Source: Chondrus crispus
Lineage: Eukaryota; Rhodophyta; Florideophyceae; Gigartinales; Gigartinaceae
Direction of reading: 5' to 3'
DNA: 64,000 bases
NCBI RefSeq assembly: GCF_000350225.1
Contig: NW_005179168.1
Location: 64,031-128,030, forward strand
Shown here in pieces: positions 42,116 to 51,616 of the stretch. Under the pieces are notes generated by a model, which worked only from the letters and a program-made list of their open reading frames with translations, searched no databases and was not told the origin of the DNA. The position numbers and the translations under genes were made by a program. Position 1 is the first letter of the stretch. Each line of letters begins with the position of its first letter.

Positions 42116-45100
42116 ATGACGTCGAAGATTTACAACGTCCTCGGCTCGATAGCCACAGAGGAAAATGCATTTAAACCCCGCACGATCGCCGTTGATACGT
42201 GCTCGGGGTATAATCTGGTGAGGAAGGCCGACGTTTCCCCCGATTGGACGCGTTACGTCGTGCACGACGCACCTCTGCCACGACTGCCGGGCGCGAATAG
42301 CAACCCCCTCAAGCTTTCGGCCGTCGTCCGCCTGGCCGTGCGGTTGAAGAACACGGTGTTTCGAATTGCGTTCGTAGTCGCGAACCAGCTCGCCGCGCCG
42401 GTTCTCCTCGGCACGGCCTTCATTGATACGCACGTGCGATGTATCGACATCGAAGCTCAAAGAATGGAGCTACGCCAAGGCGGTTCCGTCGCCATCGTCG
42501 ACGGAAAGGGGGAGTCGACTCCCCCTACCAGGCGACACGGGCGACACACGGGTCGGCCAGACGTACGCGAGGAGGCCCCGCAAGCGATCGGAATCGCCCG
42601 CAGGGTTACCATCCCCGCGATGTCACAAGCCAGCGTGCGTGTGACAACCGCAGGGAGGGGCCTCGTGTTCCTGGAACCCAAGCCCTCACTCCAACACCGA
42701 CATGGAGTGAGGCTGACGAATGGCGTCGCGGAGGTCCTACCGAATCAGACCTTCGACGTCATCGTCGCGAATTTCTCACGACGAGAAAGGAGGCTTCCGA
42801 AGCACACCGTCGTAGGATACGCGAAGCGCAACCCCCTCGCGATCCTCACTCCCGAACGTAAGGTCGCCCAGGGGATCGCGCACGCGCTACACCTGACCAA
42901 CTTGAACGATCAAGTCGGTGGTGTAGGAGATGGCCGATCCAACTCCGACGATAAGACCACCGCCGGGGGCAGGGAGGTCGACCCGGACGAACGGTCACCT
43001 TTATGCCAACCGACGGCGAGGGGTACCGTACTCTACCATCAAAAGGATCCCGAAAATTCACCGATGGATTGGGAAAAAGAGATCGACCTGTCATACATCG
43101 ACTATGAAAAGCTCCGTGGGCACGTACTCGAGATGCTCCGTAAGCACTCGAGTCTGTGGAGCGATGCGCTTGGAACGATCCAAGCCACGGAGCACCGCAT
43201 TCCCCTCGAACCGGGAACGAAACCGATTCGTTCTATGCCCTATCGGAACGGCTCGGCCATGCGCGAAATGGTCGCGAAGGAGGTCAACAAGATGTTGAAC
43301 GCAGGGGATATCGAACCCGCGAGCACCGAGTGGGCGTCCCCCGTGGTGCTCGTACCGAAGAAAGACGGCTCCCTTCGGTTCTGCGTGGACTACCGGCGTC
43401 TCAACGCGAAGACCGCAGCGGATTCGTATCCGCTGCCACGGATGGACGACTGCATCGACTCGTTAGGAGATGCAGCCGTCTTCACCACATTGGACTGCAA
43501 TTCCGGTTATTGGCAGATCCGGGTCGCTCCGGAAGACCGAGATAAGACCACGTTTACGACGCACATGGGCACGTTTCGCTACTTGCGCATGCCGTTTGGA
43601 CTCAAAGGGGCACCGGCCACCTGCCAACGTGCGCTCGACATAATACTCTCCGGAGTCCGCTGGCAAATATGCCTCGTCTATTTCGACGACGTGATCGTGT
43701 TCTTCCGTACGCACGGAGAACACGCGAGGCATCTCGATACCGTCTTGAGCTTACTGCGGAGTTCCGGCATCTCCCTTAAGCTCAAGAAGTGCAGCTTCTT
43801 CCGACCGAAGGTGCACTACCTGGGGCACGTCATCTCCCCACGCAAGTTGAGCGTGACTGATACGGCGGCAGACGCTTTCAAGACGTTCACGTTCTCGAGG
43901 ACGTTGACGCAAGTGCGCTCGTTCCTCGGGGCGTGTAACGTATACCGCCGATTCGTTAAGGGGTTCGCTAGGATTGCGCGTCCTCTGACTCACATGACGC
44001 GCAAGGATTCGGATCCCGATTTCTATAACCCCACAGAGCTGCAACTTCAGGCGTTCGAGAACCTTAAGAAGTGCATGATCGCTCCGCCGATCCTCGCGGT
44101 GCCCCGGCACGGTCGTCCGTACATGATAGACACCGACGCGAGTGCCTATCAACTCGGCTGCACCTTACTTCAGGAGCACGAAGAGCCGAACGACTGGCGC
44201 CCCGTGGGGTATTGGTCGTACTCACTGTCCGATAGTGAGCGCAACTACAGCGCTACCGAACGCGAGTGCTTCGCCGTAGTGTGGGCCGTCCGCACACTAC
44301 GGCCGTACGTAGAAGGCACGAAGTTCACCGTACGGACGGACCATGACGCCCTTCGATGGCTCATGTCCCTCACCGAGAGTTCCGGAAGACTCACCCGGTG
44401 GTGGCTACGTCTGGCTGAATACGATTTCACCATTCAGTACCGCCCCGGACGCGTGCATCAGGTGCCCGATGCCCTGTCACGACTCGTGTCGCCGAAGGTC
44501 GCCGATGACCCTCGCCCCACCGTCGAGGTGGATGATGACATCCCCACTTTCGACGAGGGCACGACAGTTCGAGACATATCGAACGAGCTCGCGGACCACG
44601 TTTGTACCGCGAGTTGTGATCATCAGGCCGTCTATGTCTTCGTAACGACACGGAACCAAGCCGAGGCCCGAACAAGGTCGCGCGTGCGGACGCGCGACGA
44701 ACCGAGAGGCGACGACGAAGCCCCCGCTCTCCAAGGACCCAATTCGTTTTGGGAGGAGAACGACGAGTTTAACGCCGACGACATCCAGCGCGCCGAAGAC
44801 CCCGAGGCTGGCGCGCTCGACTCCTCGGTCGCCCCACCGCAGGACGACCTTTCGGCCCCTCTTACGATAGAGGAAATAGCCGAGGAGCAACGCGTGGATG
44901 ACTTCTGCCAAACCGTTTTGGCACGACAGTCAGAGTCCCGGGACTCCGCGTTCTTCGAGGACCACCAAGGGGTGCTCAAACGGAGACACCCCTTCGACCC
45001 TGATATCGTTCAGGTGGTGGTGCCTCGGACGCTCCGCGCCAGACTCCTTCGCCTGTGCCACAACCCGGCCATCGCGGGGCACCCGGGCCAGAACCGTATG

Positions 45101-46351
45101 TACTACACACTTCGACGCGAGTACTACTGGCCCCACCTGGCTGCAGACGTCGCAGCCACGGTGCGAGGGTGTCGAACCTGCGCGATGAACCGGGTCAAGC
45201 TGAGGAAACATCTCAACCGATTGACATTGTTTCCAGCTACGAGGCCCCTCGAGAGCCTCGCAATCGACATCTTGGGGCCGCTCCCCAAGACGAAGACAGG
45301 AAAACGGTTCCTGCTCGTGATAACAGACCGCTTCAGTAAGCTGGCGCAAGTCGTTGCGCTACGCACGATAACCGCATACACCGTCGCAGTTGCGTTCTGC
45401 GAATCGTGGGTGTTTAAGTGCGGCGTCCCTCGCACGTTGCTGTCGGATAACGAACCGCAGTTTAACGGCAAGTTCTTCCACAGCACGTGCCGTGTTCTGG
45501 GGATTACTAATATGTACACATCGGCGTACCATCCCCAGACGAACGGGCAAGTCGAGCGATATAACCGAACAATCGCCTCGATGCTGAGGAACTACGTGGG
45601 TGAACACCAGGACGACTGGGATGTGTACTTGGGGCCGCTTACGTATGCGTACAACTCCCACGTACATCGCACCACACCCACCACGCCGTTTGAGCTCGTG
45701 CTCAGCAGGCCACCGCTGGAGTTCTCGCTTCGACGAGCTGACGGTGACGCGCGCCCTGCCGACAGAGGGAACGAACGCGCCGAGTTCCTCAAGACCTTGG
45801 ACTCGACAATCCAGAAGGCCTACGGGAGCCTGCGTCGGACGCAGGCTCGCTACAAGCGCGACTTCGATAAGCGCATACGCCGGATCAATTCGCGACTCCG
45901 TCCCGGAGAGTACGTATACCCCAACCCCACCGATGGGAGGAGGACATCGAACAAGCTCGCGTCCCCGGCGGTTGGACCCTACCGTGTCCTCGCGAACGAC
46001 CGCCGAACTATCACGATCGATCGTGATGGGGTCACTGAGCGGATCTCCACAGATCGCTGCGTGTACGCGCCACCGCCGATGGACGCCCCACGGGGGAGCA
46101 CAACAACCCCAGCTGACCTTGCCGACAAGGTCAGAGAGGGAACACAGTACGCTGTCGAGCGACTACTGAAGCACCGAGATATGGAAGACGGAACTATCGA
46201 GTTCCTCATCAAGTGGGAGAATTACGACACGCCCACCTGGACTGCGCGGACTCACGTCCCGGAGGAGTTGGTGTCTCGTTACGCCCAACGCCTCCGGAGA
46301 CGCACCGGCATGGACCTCAACTCAAACGTGAACGCGGACGTTCACGCTTGA
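42116..46351 (+). CDS. Element F pol polyprotein
   Basis: 1411 residues from the conserved MTSKIYNVLGSIA start. Protease shows VDTCSGYNLV (DTC variant) and VLLGTAFIDTHV. RT has LDCNSGYWQI, a Cys replacing Phe in GAPATCQRAL, and a catalytic YFDD instead of YLDD. RNase H retains TDASAYQLG, ATERECFAVVW and RTDHDALRW. Integrase has the HHCC-type motif and DDE residues in DILGPLP, SDNEPQF and GQVERYNR. One chromodomain follows (YAVERLLKHRDMEDGT, FLIKWENYDTPTW). The ORF is uninterrupted and ends TGA within a G-tract. Sequence upstream of the ATG is open for a short way (KVVDGVICL), so the true start could be earlier. Confidence 0.92.
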   Translation: MTSKIYNVLGSIATEENAFKPRTIAVDTCSGYNLVRKADVSPDWTRYVVHDAPLPRLPGANSNPLKLSAVVRLAVRLKNTVFRIAFVVANQLAAPVLLGTAFIDTHVRCIDIEAQRMELRQGGSVAIVDGKGESTPPTRRHGRHTGRPDVREEAPQAIGIARRVTIPAMSQASVRVTTAGRGLVFLEPKPSLQHRHGVRLTNGVAEVLPNQTFDVIVANFSRRERRLPKHTVVGYAKRNPLAILTPERKVAQGIAHALHLTNLNDQVGGVGDGRSNSDDKTTAGGREVDPDERSPLCQPTARGTVLYHQKDPENSPMDWEKEIDLSYIDYEKLRGHVLEMLRKHSSLWSDALGTIQATEHRIPLEPGTKPIRSMPYRNGSAMREMVAKEVNKMLNAGDIEPASTEWASPVVLVPKKDGSLRFCVDYRRLNAKTAADSYPLPRMDDCIDSLGDAAVFTTLDCNSGYWQIRVAPEDRDKTTFTTHMGTFRYLRMPFGLKGAPATCQRALDIILSGVRWQICLVYFDDVIVFFRTHGEHARHLDTVLSLLRSSGISLKLKKCSFFRPKVHYLGHVISPRKLSVTDTAADAFKTFTFSRTLTQVRSFLGACNVYRRFVKGFARIARPLTHMTRKDSDPDFYNPTELQLQAFENLKKCMIAPPILAVPRHGRPYMIDTDASAYQLGCTLLQEHEEPNDWRPVGYWSYSLSDSERNYSATERECFAVVWAVRTLRPYVEGTKFTVRTDHDALRWLMSLTESSGRLTRWWLRLAEYDFTIQYRPGRVHQVPDALSRLVSPKVADDPRPTVEVDDDIPTFDEGTTVRDISNELADHVCTASCDHQAVYVFVTTRNQAEARTRSRVRTRDEPRGDDEAPALQGPNSFWEENDEFNADDIQRAEDPEAGALDSSVAPPQDDLSAPLTIEEIAEEQRVDDFCQTVLARQSESRDSAFFEDHQGVLKRRHPFDPDIVQVVVPRTLRARLLRLCHNPAIAGHPGQNRMYYTLRREYYWPHLAADVAATVRGCRTCAMNRVKLRKHLNRLTLFPATRPLESLAIDILGPLPKTKTGKRFLLVITDRFSKLAQVVALRTITAYTVAVAFCESWVFKCGVPRTLLSDNEPQFNGKFFHSTCRVLGITNMYTSAYHPQTNGQVERYNRTIASMLRNYVGEHQDDWDVYLGPLTYAYNSHVHRTTPTTPFELVLSRPPLEFSLRRADGDARPADRGNERAEFLKTLDSTIQKAYGSLRRTQARYKRDFDKRIRRINSRLRPGEYVYPNPTDGRRTSNKLASPAVGPYRVLANDRRTITIDRDGVTERISTDRCVYAPPPMDAPRGSTTTPADLADKVREGTQYAVERLLKHRDMEDGTIEFLIKWENYDTPTWTARTHVPEELVSRYAQRLRRRTGMDLNSNVNADVHA

Positions 46352-47178
46352 GGGGGGGCCCTCAACTGCTCCTTCGCGGATTATAACGTCAGTCTGCACG
46401 AGCAGACCGGAAAGAGAGATGTGGAAGGACAGCTGCTCTCATCGGAGGGTCACGCGATCGGAAGACGCCCGACGTCAGGACGTATTGACGGACAGAGCCA
46501 GTGCCAGAGGGCGCGACGACGCCGGCGCGCAACCACAGGCGCTCGCGCTCTGTCACGATTAATCTCGACTCGCCCGCAGTTAGAGACAGGGGGTAGCATA
46601 CGAAAGCAGAAGTGTCCCGAGGAGATCCCAGCTCTTACGAGAGCCCACGAAGACGTCGAGACGTATCGGCACCCGAAATACAGGACAAGGATCGCCACCG
46701 CTGCCGGCAAGAGGCAGAGAAGAGAGCGTAGTACGTGCGGCCTTACGCAAGTCGACCCCCGAACCGACGAGGAGAACGAAAAGGGAAACGGCCCTCTGAG
46801 CCGTAAGGAAGGCGACCCCCTCATACCGATAAGGGGCACACGGCTCGCTGCACAGACGCGAACAGACAGATCTTCAAGGAGGAGCGATCTCGCGCGAAGC
46901 CCCTAGGAGGCACGAGACCCAGGGGAGATGGCACAGAGGAAAGACAAGGATGTGTTCACAACCTCGGTGCCGATTGAATACGGGGGCGAACCCCAACGAG
47001 CGAGTATTACGTCGTCACAACCCCTCTACAGGTGGGAGACGCGCGCGGATCGCGAAGTCTGCGTCTACGCACAAGAACAGACGCACAAGAACAGTCCCGT
47101 CAGGAAGAGCGCTGGAAAAAGTCCTCGGGGAGCGCTGCGGGCCGAGCTTGCGAGGCCCAAGCGCTGCGACGCGGACTT
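46347..47178 (+). other. 3' region of element F: G-tract at pol stop, then non-coding sequence
   Basis: CTTGAGGGGGGGCC (46347-46360) overlaps the pol stop, as in A, B and D. The next ~750 bases show no convincing gene; open frames such as 46421-46906 look fortuitous. It ends with the nested-stem module at 47114-47178. Beyond that point similarity to B stops, so the element is truncated. Confidence 0.65.
47114..47178 (+). other. Nested three-stem module (F copy)
   Basis: Same structure as at 12966-13033: AAGTCC/GGACTT (47119-47124 with 47173-47178), AGCGC/GCGCT (47131-47135 with 47161-47165) and GGGCC/GGCCC (47139-47143 with 47154-47158), around the identical loop GAGCTTGCGA. Confidence 0.65.
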
Positions 47179-47232
47179 CATTTGCAAAAAATTTGGAATC
47201 TAAAATTTTGTCAAATTTTACAGCAAGGACGA

Positions 47233-47301
47233 TGTCGTACGACACCCCTTGCCGGTCTGTGATCAGTGACCACTGATCACAGACCCACTGATCACAGTGG
47301 G
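47233..47301. repeat. Cluster of three palindromes
   Basis: TGTCGTACGACA (47233-47244) is a perfect 12-bp palindrome. GGTCTGTGATCAGTG and its inverse (47254-47285) form a 15-bp stem with a 2-base centre. CCCACTG-ATCA-CAGTGGG (47284-47301) overlaps the latter. They sit between the truncated end of element F and the telomere-like tract. Confidence 0.8.
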
Positions 47302-47324
47302 ATTTAGGGGAAGAGGACGTATAT

Positions 47325-47880
47325 ACTATAGATTAGGGCATTAGGTGCTTAGGGGTGGTTAGGAGGGTTAGGGGTGGTGAGGAGTGGTTAGGAGATTAGG
47401 AGTGTTAGTAGGTTATGTGGTGAGGTAGATTAAGGGGTTATGTGATTAGGTACTTAGTGGTTATGTGATTACGTGGTTATGTGATTAGGTGCTTAGTGGT
47501 TATGTGATTACGTGGTTATGTGATTATGTGCGGAGGAGATTACGTGATTACGTGCTTACGTGATTATGTGATTACATGCTTACATGCTTAGTGTGCTGAA
47601 GTGCTTACATGCTTAGGTGCTTAGGTGCCTAGGTGCTTACGTGCTTAGGTGGGGATGATGTACTTAGGTTTACTTTTGTGTACTTATGGACTTAGGATGC
47701 TTCGGTACTTAGGTGAGGGGGTCGGCTTAGGCTGGTGGGCTTAGGTTGGGAGGTGGGCTTAGGTTATGGTTGTGGGCTGAGGGTTGTGGGCTTAGGTTGG
47801 GAAGTGGGCTTAGGTTGTTGTTGCTGTGCTTAGGCTGGTGGGCTTAGGTTGTACGGAGGGGCTTAGGCTACCGGGATGGC
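47325..47880 (+). repeat. Telomere-like degenerate G/T-rich tract
   Basis: About 550 bases made largely of variants of TTAGG and TTATG units: TTAGGGG and TTAGGAG at the start, TTATGTGATTACGTGG in the middle, and CTTAGGTGCTTAGG and GGGCTTAGGTTGG later. The strand is strongly G/T over C/A. It resembles a decayed telomeric or subtelomeric array, but no perfect hexamer or heptamer runs through it. Confidence 0.7.
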
Positions 47881-48524
47881 GACAATAAATACCTATGGGG
47901 ACGGCGGTGAAATCCAATCCAGTGTAAGCAGTGCAGTTTGTGGTCCCAGTGTCCCAGTTGTCCGAGTTAGTGGCTGACAGTGTCTGTGGTTGCGAGTTCG
48001 ATTCTAAGTCCGGTCCGAGTCCGATTGTGGGGGCCCTGTAAGGAGCAAGTTGACTGACTGAAGCGGGGAGTGTGCCACGTAACGACGGTGTGGTTTACAG
48101 TAAGCTTTCTTTCTGTAAGTTGCGCAGATGTTGTTTTGTCATAAGTTTCTGACGGCGTTACGAGATTAATTTACTAATTTCTACTGTATGATCAACTGGA
48201 AACAGCGCTTGATGCGCAATTTACACCATTGCGGAAAGGGTGAAAACAAACCTGTACGGTGTGGGGTGTACTGTAATCAGCTCTTCCGCTTCAATACTCA
48301 ATTTCTTCTTTTTTTATTTTTTATTTTTTATTGTCACCCACCCACCCGCCGCTGCCGCCCCCGCCCGCTGTCCGCACATCACCCCGCACCCCACCGTCCC
48401 GTCCCGTCCCGCCTCACCGCGCCGCGCCCCCCGCCCCACCCCACCCCACCCGCCCCCGTCATCGTCGTCGTCGTCGCATCGCCGTTGCCGTCGTTGCCCG
48501 TTCTCCTCATCGCTCGCTCGCCCT
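47881..48524. other. Unassigned sequence ending in C-rich low complexity
   Basis: No gene recognised. An ACAATAAATACC string lies at about 47881. From about 48320 the sequence becomes almost pure C/T/G low complexity (CACCCCGCACCCCACCG and CATCGTCGTCGTCG), which runs into the assembly gap. Confidence 0.5.
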
Positions 48525-48899
48525 NNNNNNNNNNNNNNNNNNNNNNNNNNNNNNNNNNNNNNNNNNNNNNNNNNNNNNNNNNNNNNNNNNNNNNNNNNNN
48601 NNNNNNNNNNNNNNNNNNNNNNNNNNNNNNNNNNNNNNNNNNNNNNNNNNNNNNNNNNNNNNNNNNNNNNNNNNNNNNNNNNNNNNNNNNNNNNNNNNNN
48701 NNNNNNNNNNNNNNNNNNNNNNNNNNNNNNNNNNNNNNNNNNNNNNNNNNNNNNNNNNNNNNNNNNNNNNNNNNNNNNNNNNNNNNNNNNNNNNNNNNNN
48801 NNNNNNNNNNNNNNNNNNNNNNNNNNNNNNNNNNNNNNNNNNNNNNNNNNNNNNNNNNNNNNNNNNNNNNNNNNNNNNNNNNNNNNNNNNNNNNNNNNN
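48525..48899. other. Assembly gap (375 N)
   Basis: A run of N within C-rich low-complexity sequence on both sides. Open frames drawn across it have no meaning. Confidence 0.99.
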
Positions 48900-49911
48900 A
48901 TTCTTCTCGCGTCCCTAATTCCGTCCCCGTCCCCGCCACCCCTCTCTCTCTCATTCTTCTCGCGTTCTGATTTCCGTCCTCCCCTCTCACTCAACTAACC
49001 AACTCTGTACTACTGTACCCTTCTTCAAAATTACCGCGACCTACCCCGCCGCCGCCGTCGGACGTCAGGTGCCGATGAATCGCATTTTGAAAGCAAGCAC
49101 AAACAAACGAAATGCACTGCGCGTAATTCGGTTTCCTCCTCCGGTTCGGTTGTGAGCGTGGATATTTTGGGGAATGTTGTCGGGGCGCGAACGGTTGACG
49201 CCGAGAAGGAGAAAGTGGCTAAAACGCGTTAGACTTGAAGGGAAGGCAATGTCATGTCATCATAGGAGGCAGAAATCCGCAGTCGGTCATTGCATCGGAG
49301 CGGAACCTGGGGCAGCTTTATCGAGTCTCTGCGCTACGGCGTTCAAGTGGTTTCTGTTTTTTTTGGTTTGGTTATCGCCTCAAACGCAAAACTGAACCAT
49401 CCATCCATCATACTTCAACATGTCGCAGTTGGCTTTTTCGGTAGACGTGACACAGAAGAGACAGATTGTGCAACAACTGAATCATAGAAAATGAGGAACT
49501 TGTCTGAAGAAGGCAATCACCACCTGGGAATCTGTTGTCAAGGGCAGGGCTGGCTCAAAGAAGACGGGTGATGCATGACTGAGAGATGGGCGTCTAACAA
49601 GCGTGAAAATGCTCGTTTCTCCAATGCGTTGGAGAAGCAACTCTTCAGCTACAGATTGGATGAAGCGTGTGAACCGCGTGAGCGTTGGTGCGGTTACGTG
49701 AAATCGCACAGGAGCGGGTCGCGTTGTTGCCTGTACAGTACTGAAAATTTTCCGATGTGTAGAGCCCGTCGTCCCGCGCCGTCGCCCTCGCCGTCGCCGT
49801 TATCGCTTTCGTCGTCGACTAACTTGCTGCGCATCAATTTTGAAGAGAAAGGAGTTTACGAGTTGGTGAGTCTGAGCTGCCACGATAACATCATCCGCAC
49901 CGTCGTCCAGT
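48900..49911. other. Region upstream of the MRE11 fragment, no recognisable gene
   Basis: T/C-rich simple sequence to about 49010, then ordinary-looking DNA. Short frames (49174-49395, 49575-49913) match nothing I know. A GTGAGT at 49866 and CAG at 49908-49910 could mark a 45-base intron before the MRE11 homology, but joining them does not give an open frame in the only long frame present, so I do not call it. Confidence 0.4.
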
Positions 49912-50945
49912 GACGTCATTAGGATTATCATCTCCACGGATAACCACTTGGGCTACCTGGAAGAGGATCCTGTTCGCGGCGATGACTCCTTTCGCAGTTT
50001 TGAAGAAGTCCTGCAACTGGCCACTGCCAACAAAGTCGACATGCTCTTACTCGGCGGGGATCTATAGCACGACAACAGCCCCTCTCGCAGTACCATGTTG
50101 AAAACAATTCGTCTTCTTCGCCAGCACTGTCTGTCTTCCGACGGTGAAATCCTTCTCGAAGTGCGCTCCAACCCTGTTGCTCTCCCTGCCGCTGTCAATT
50201 CCATGGATCCCTGTGTTGCCGTTTCCCTGCCAGTATTTGTCATTCATGGAGGGCATGACCAACCCACAGTCGAAACAGGAACAGGCCGTGCACGTGCAGC
50301 CCCTACTTTCCCTCTTCATCTTCTCGCACAGGCTGGACTTGTGACATATTTCGGTCAATCGTCGTGCTCCACAAACATTGAGGTTGCCCCGATCCTCTTG
50401 CAGAAAGGACAAACAAGGTTGGCGCTGTACGGCTTGGGAAATGTAAGTGATGAAGTACTGCGTGAGAAGGGGGTGAAATGGCTTGGTCCACAACTGCAGC
50501 AACAGCGCCATTTGCATTTGGATGTGGAGGGATACCATAAAGACGTTGATGAACTCAACGACCGTGTACCCTGGTTTAATGTGTTTGTGCTTCACCAGAA
50601 CTGCGCTACCGGCAGATCGTCGACGAGGGGCATTCCAGACACCCTATTGCCAGCCTGGCTTAATTACGTAGTCTTGGGGCACGAACACGAGAGCAAGCCT
50701 GACGTCAGGCGATCGAAACCAGTAATCGTGCAACCAGGCTCCACAGTTGCCACTTCACTGTCCGCGAGAGAGGGCAAGCAGAAGCATGCAATTTTACTCG
50801 AGATACACAAAGAACAACTCGTCAAGCATGTCCCCATCCCACTGTACACAGTGCGAAATCTCCACGTTGAAGATATTATTCTTTCGGCACAGTCAGGGTT
50901 GTCCCAGACAGATCCAGAGGGGCTGAACAAATTTTTGGAGGATAC
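49912..50945 (+). pseudogene. MRE11: MRE11 double-strand-break repair nuclease, truncated fragment
   Basis: About 345 codons in one frame match the Mre11 phosphoesterase domain: [20 protein letters not shown], then LLLGGDL, PVFVIHGGHDQP (HGNHD in active enzymes), GLVTYFGQ, RLALYGLGNVSDE, WFNVFVLHQN, YVVLGHEHES and VQPGSTVATSL. Mre11 with Rad50 processes broken DNA ends. A TAG at 50065-50067 replaces the Phe of the GGDLFHDN motif. The Asn-to-Gly change in HGNHD and a diverged stretch near 50160-50200 also indicate decay. No start codon is evident. Homology stops where the LTR of element D begins (50946, TSD GATAC at 50941-50945); any remainder would lie beyond the window. Confidence 0.88.
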
Positions 50946-51539
50946 TGTGGTATAACCCCAAACGGAAATTAGATTAGGATCGGATCAGGGACAGTAAGGC
51001 AACGAGCCTTACAGCCATGCGCGCACACACGAGTCCTCCGCGTGTACGGGACGCGTACTACACGTGGAATGTCATCCCCGCCGGCTGACAGCGTTACAGT
51101 GTCGGTAGACCGGCACTACTGTAGAGTTATGATAGACTACAATGTACATTAAATATGAGCGGACCGCCGGCGGTGGAGGACGACAAGCACGGACTTGTCA
51201 AGGATCCTCCACCTTGGTCCGCCCGCTTACTTTTAGGTACTTCCGTCCGTTTTACCTAGGAGTCGCACCGCGCGCGGGTTGAGGACGCGCGTAGCACGCC
51301 CACGAGCCGGCTCCACCTCCGCCCGTCGGTACTGGATCGTCACCCAGTACCGCTCCGGGGCGTCGAGGCGTAGAACCGCTCGCGCGTGCGCGCGTCCTCC
51401 CCGATCCCGCTCTACCATCGCTACCTCGAGCCCGTGCTCGGTTCCGTGGATGGGCCGTGCTTCTGTCTTCCCGCCGATCGGGGTCTTTCCGAACTGTCAG
51501 TACTCACCCCCCCTCGTCGTTGGGGGTGATTATACTACA
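50946..51539 (+). repeat. 5' LTR of element D
   Basis: 594 bp, TGTGGTATAACCCC to GATTATACTACA. Contains a GTAAGGC/GCCTTAC stem (50994-51012), ATTAAA (51148-51153), GACAAG...CTTGTC, the R-U5 hairpin (51327-51335 with 51344-51352) and a terminal TCACCCCC...TGGGGGTGA stem. Confidence 0.88.
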
Positions 51540-51540
51540 G

Positions 51541-51553
51541 TGGTCTCCCGACC
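51541..51553 (+). promoter_or_regulatory. Primer-binding site of element D
   Basis: TGGTCTCCCGACC, one base after the LTR, identical to the sites of B and F. Confidence 0.78.
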
Positions 51554-51616
51554 TAGAAGACTCTCAATATCGAACCGAGAAGACTATCGTTTACCTCCGC
51601 GTCCTTACGCGTCGAG

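Larger units (their letters stand above)
30945..47178 (+). mobile_element. Gypsy element F, split by copia-G and a solo LTR, 3' end missing
   Basis: The 5' LTR (30945-31518) interrupts the HECT fragment after CCGGG (30940-30944). Gag is split by copia-G (31831-38643), and the gag-pol spacer by a solo LTR (41004-41640). An intact pol (42116-46351) follows, then a G-tract at the pol stop and a short 3' region with the nested-stem module (47114-47178). Similarity to the other elements ends at about 47178, and no second tract or 3' LTR is found. The pol sequence is very close to that of B. Without the inserts the element spans about 8.8 kb. Confidence 0.87.

Noticed and set aside
47869-47885. CCGGG at 47871-47875 as the right-hand TSD of element F (left copy at 30940-30944)
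   Set aside because: The sequence before it is not an LTR end, and what follows does not resume the HECT frame; a 5-base match is expected by chance.
48188-48998. ORFs of 195-260 residues
   Set aside because: They run across the 375-base N gap and flanking C-rich simple sequence, so most of the translation is undefined.
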